DNA from: Campylobacterales bacterium
Lineage (GTDB): Bacteria; Campylobacterota_A; Desulfurellia; JAADFJ01
DNA length: 6,691 nucleotides
Direction of reading: 5' to 3'
Assembly: GCA_027080125.1 (NCBI GenBank)
Contig: JALWSW010000095.1
Span: 1-6,691 of the forward strand
This document shows, piece after piece, positions 5,108 through 6,691 of this stretch (its first letter is position 1; every line of letters begins with the position of its first letter). Both the position numbers and the translations under genes were made by a program. The notes under the pieces are model-generated. The model did not search any database. It was given only the letters and a program-made list of their open reading frames with translations, and was not told the origin of the DNA.

Positions 5108-6482
5108 ATCTTCCCGCTATAATTCCGAATACCGTTCCAATGGTCAGTCCAAAGCCTGCCAAATATCCTCTACCAAGTATATTTCCAGCCATAATCTCAC
5201 CTGCGGCAAAGACATTTTGCAGTGGACTGCCGTTTTTTATTATAACTTGAGCCTTGCGATTAATCTTGGCGGCAAGATATGTAAATGTTATGCCGGGCCG
5301 CAGCGGATATGCAAAATAAGGAGGCGTGTTTATTCGTCTTGCCCAATGGGTTTTGGGCGGGGATATACCTTTAGTTTTGCAGTTGTCTAAACTGTTACAA
5401 TCGAAAGAGCAGTCTTTCTCAACGGCGTTATTGAAAGAGGCTATCGTTTTATTCAGCTTGGATCCATCAACACCAATCTTTTCGGCTAACTGGTCAATTG
5501 TTGCTGCCCGAATCGGATTAAAAACCGAGGGCATAAACAGCTCAAGTGATTTTGAGTCAATTATCGAATAGGCAATCTGCTCCGGCTGAGCCGCAATCAA
5601 GCGACCCCATAACGCATATCGTTTTGGCCAGAAATCCTCTCCCTCATCATAAAAACGCTCTGCATCTCTGTTTACTACAATACCAAATGGCACGCAGTCA
5701 AGTCTTGTGATTATTCCGCCGTCATATTTTGGCGCACGCGCATCAATAGCCACAGCATGACATTCGGTAGGATCACCGGTAATTTTTGCACCCTTACACA
5801 TGAGAATTTTTAATACCTCGCCTTTGTTGTAAGGTGTGCCTCTGATAAGAAAATTTTCACCAGCAGGTCCCCAAGCCTTTTTCAGCCACTCAAGATTTGC
5901 CTCAAAACCGCCGGATGCCAAAACAATTGCCTTAGCCTTTATCTGGTAGGGAAATCCGCGCCTGATAATTTTTGCAGATTCAAATTTGGTGTTGGAAATC
6001 TCCATATCTACCAGTCTGCTATTGTATAGAACATCAACCCCCAGTTTTTCAGCCTGTTTGTAATAGCTGTTAACGAGAGCCTTTCCTCCGCCTATAAAAA
6101 AGATATTTGTCCGCCCAAGACTCAAAGCGCTTTTGTAGGGCAGCTGAAGATGAACCCCGTGGCTAATCATCCATTCATAAATCATGGATGAGCGTTCTAT
6201 AACGATTTCGGCGAGCTCTTTATCTGTGGTGCCTTCGGTGACCTTCAACAGATCCTCAAAAAATTCATCCTTGCTGTAACTGCCGGAAAGAACGCTCGTC
6301 GGTCTGTTGTGCATACAACGTATATCGCGTGTATGTCTGCTGTTTCCTCCGCGCATCTGCTTGGGCGCAGGCTCCAAAAGCAAAACTTTTGCGCCGTTCT
6401 CAGCGGCGCTTATTGCCGCGCAAAGTCCCGCATTGCCGCCGCCGGCAACAAGAACATCATAGACCTCAGATATACTGCTCAT
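5079..6482 (-). CDS. tcuA: FAD-dependent tricarballylate dehydrogenase TcuA
   Basis: TcuA is a fumarate-reductase/succinate-dehydrogenase-like flavoprotein that oxidises tricarballylate to cis-aconitate, with TcuB as electron outlet. At 467 residues it has the family's usual length. What I see: the FAD-binding Rossmann start VLVAGGGNAGL (10-20) with the ribose-binding acidic residue Glu37 at the end of the second strand; the TcuA-typical RGGNSRHTRDIRCMH (44-58); SLGRTNIFFIGGGKALVNSY (121-140); AIVLASGGFEAN (185-196); the substrate-end LRPGITFTYLA (394-404); and the C-terminal flavin motif NVFAAGEIMAGN (423-434) with GRGYLAGFGLTIG. The RGGNS, GGGKALVN and LRPGITFTYL blocks match Salmonella TcuA as I remember it. 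Two extra cysteines (358, 362) precede the conserved one at 368. It starts at ATG 6482, 9 bases after the stop of the upstream PrpF-like gene. No good Shine-Dalgarno is visible, so translation may be coupled. Confidence 0.95.
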   Translation of the reverse strand: MSSISEVYDVLVAGGGNAGLCAAISAAENGAKVLLLEPAPKQMRGGNSRHTRDIRCMHNRPTSVLSGSYSKDEFFEDLLKVTEGTTDKELAEIVIERSSMIYEWMISHGVHLQLPYKSALSLGRTNIFFIGGGKALVNSYYKQAEKLGVDVLYNSRLVDMEISNTKFESAKIIRRGFPYQIKAKAIVLASGGFEANLEWLKKAWGPAGENFLIRGTPYNKGEVLKILMCKGAKITGDPTECHAVAIDARAPKYDGGIITRLDCVPFGIVVNRDAERFYDEGEDFWPKRYALWGRLIAAQPEQIAYSIIDSKSLELFMPSVFNPIRAATIDQLAEKIGVDGSKLNKTIASFNNAVEKDCSFDCNSLDNCKTKGISPPKTHWARRINTPPYFAYPLRPGITFTYLAAKINRKAQVIIKNGSPLQNVFAAGEIMAGNILGRGYLAGFGLTIGTVFGIIAGRYASKWKYDE

Positions 6483-6491
6483 AGCAATCTA

Positions 6492-6691
6492 TCAGTAATA
6501 CGCATATCCTGACATTAAAAGTCTTGCTGTTCTTGAAACTACCGCATATTTGATATCAGGATGAGAAGAATCTTCTGATAGCAGCGCTTCTATTTCGATT
6601 AAGCCTCTCGGATGACCTATTATTACGTTATTTTGTATGTTATCAGACACTTTGTTTGCCACCGTTCCTTTTATCAAAGCTGCTGAAGCAA
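6492..6691 (-). CDS. prpF: PrpF-family (4-methylaconitate/aconitate) isomerase, C-terminal 65 residues
   Basis: The frame is open to the right edge, so only the C-terminus is present. The closing motifs are those of the PrpF family: KGTVANKV near the start of the fragment, VIIGHPRGLIEIEA in the middle, and AVVSRTARLLMSGYAYY at the end. These parallel the family's IGHPxG and SRTARxLMxGxV stretches. PrpF proteins isomerise aconitate-like tricarboxylates (2-methyl-trans-aconitate to 2-methylaconitate, or trans- to cis-aconitate). The catalytic cysteine and lysine lie outside the window and cannot be checked. It lies 9 bases upstream of tcuA on the same strand, so an operon is very likely. Here a role in supplying or using aconitate isomers seems likelier than methylcitrate catabolism, although propionate genes could lie further right. 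Confidence 0.85.
   Translation of the reverse strand, partial: ASAALIKGTVANKVSDNIQNNVIIGHPRGLIEIEALLSEDSSHPDIKYAVVSRTARLLMSGYAYY

Noticed and set aside
4813..5512. Plus-strand ORFs opposite tcuB and tcuA
   Set aside because: They lie against the conserved cysteine motifs of TcuB and the C-terminal part of TcuA, carry no motifs and have no promoter or operon context.
6492..6677. A 61-residue stand-alone ORF from a TTG at 6677
   Set aside because: The frame stays open to the window edge and the sequence is the C-terminus of a PrpF-family protein, so it is a truncated larger gene and not a small protein.

Overview
The window carries seven genes, all read from the minus strand and forming two operon-like blocks. 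Both end genes run off the window. The right block (about 4010 to the right edge) is a carboxylic-acid module. In transcription order it holds the C-terminus of a PrpF-family isomerase, the FAD-dependent tricarballylate dehydrogenase TcuA, and its membrane-bound iron-sulfur partner TcuB. The left block (left edge to about 3963) is the front half of a type III-B CRISPR effector operon: a divergent Cmr1, a compact Cmr2/Cas10, Cmr3, and the first 78 codons of Cmr4. No CRISPR array, cas1/cas2, cas6, signalling effector, RNA gene or transposon is visible.

The two blocks meet in a 102-base gap (3908-4009). It holds an imperfect hairpin just past the tcuB stop, then a good sigma-70-type promoter (TTGACC, 17 bases, TAAAAT) and a ribosome binding site leading into cmr1. 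A perfect 6-bp dyad lies on the -10 box. In the lines I counted by hand, G+C is about 27-37% in the cmr block and 45-48% in tcuA. The gap is therefore probably one edge of a horizontally acquired defence locus placed next to a resident metabolic operon.

In the cmr block each gene overlaps the next by 1, 8 and 4 bases, which is typical of translational coupling and stoichiometric assembly of one ribonucleoprotein. Cmr4 (backbone, target-RNA cutting) has its probable catalytic Asp29. Cmr2 has the GGDD cyclase motif but starts directly at the first Palm domain, so it has no HD DNase, and it shows no CxxC zinc-ribbon pairs. The complex should therefore cut target RNA and make a nucleotide second messenger. 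Its ancillary effector must be encoded elsewhere, most likely beyond the left edge. In the tcu block, PrpF-like isomerisation and TcuA/TcuB redox chemistry would interconvert trans-aconitate, cis-aconitate and tricarballylate, exchanging electrons with the membrane.

The host is bacterial: it has sigma-70-like promoter elements, clear Shine-Dalgarno sites and moderately low G+C. The Cmr proteins resemble the HD-less Cmr2 type familiar from Bacteroidetes, but strong AAGGAG-type ribosome binding sites argue against a Bacteroidetes host. I cannot name the phylum from this window.
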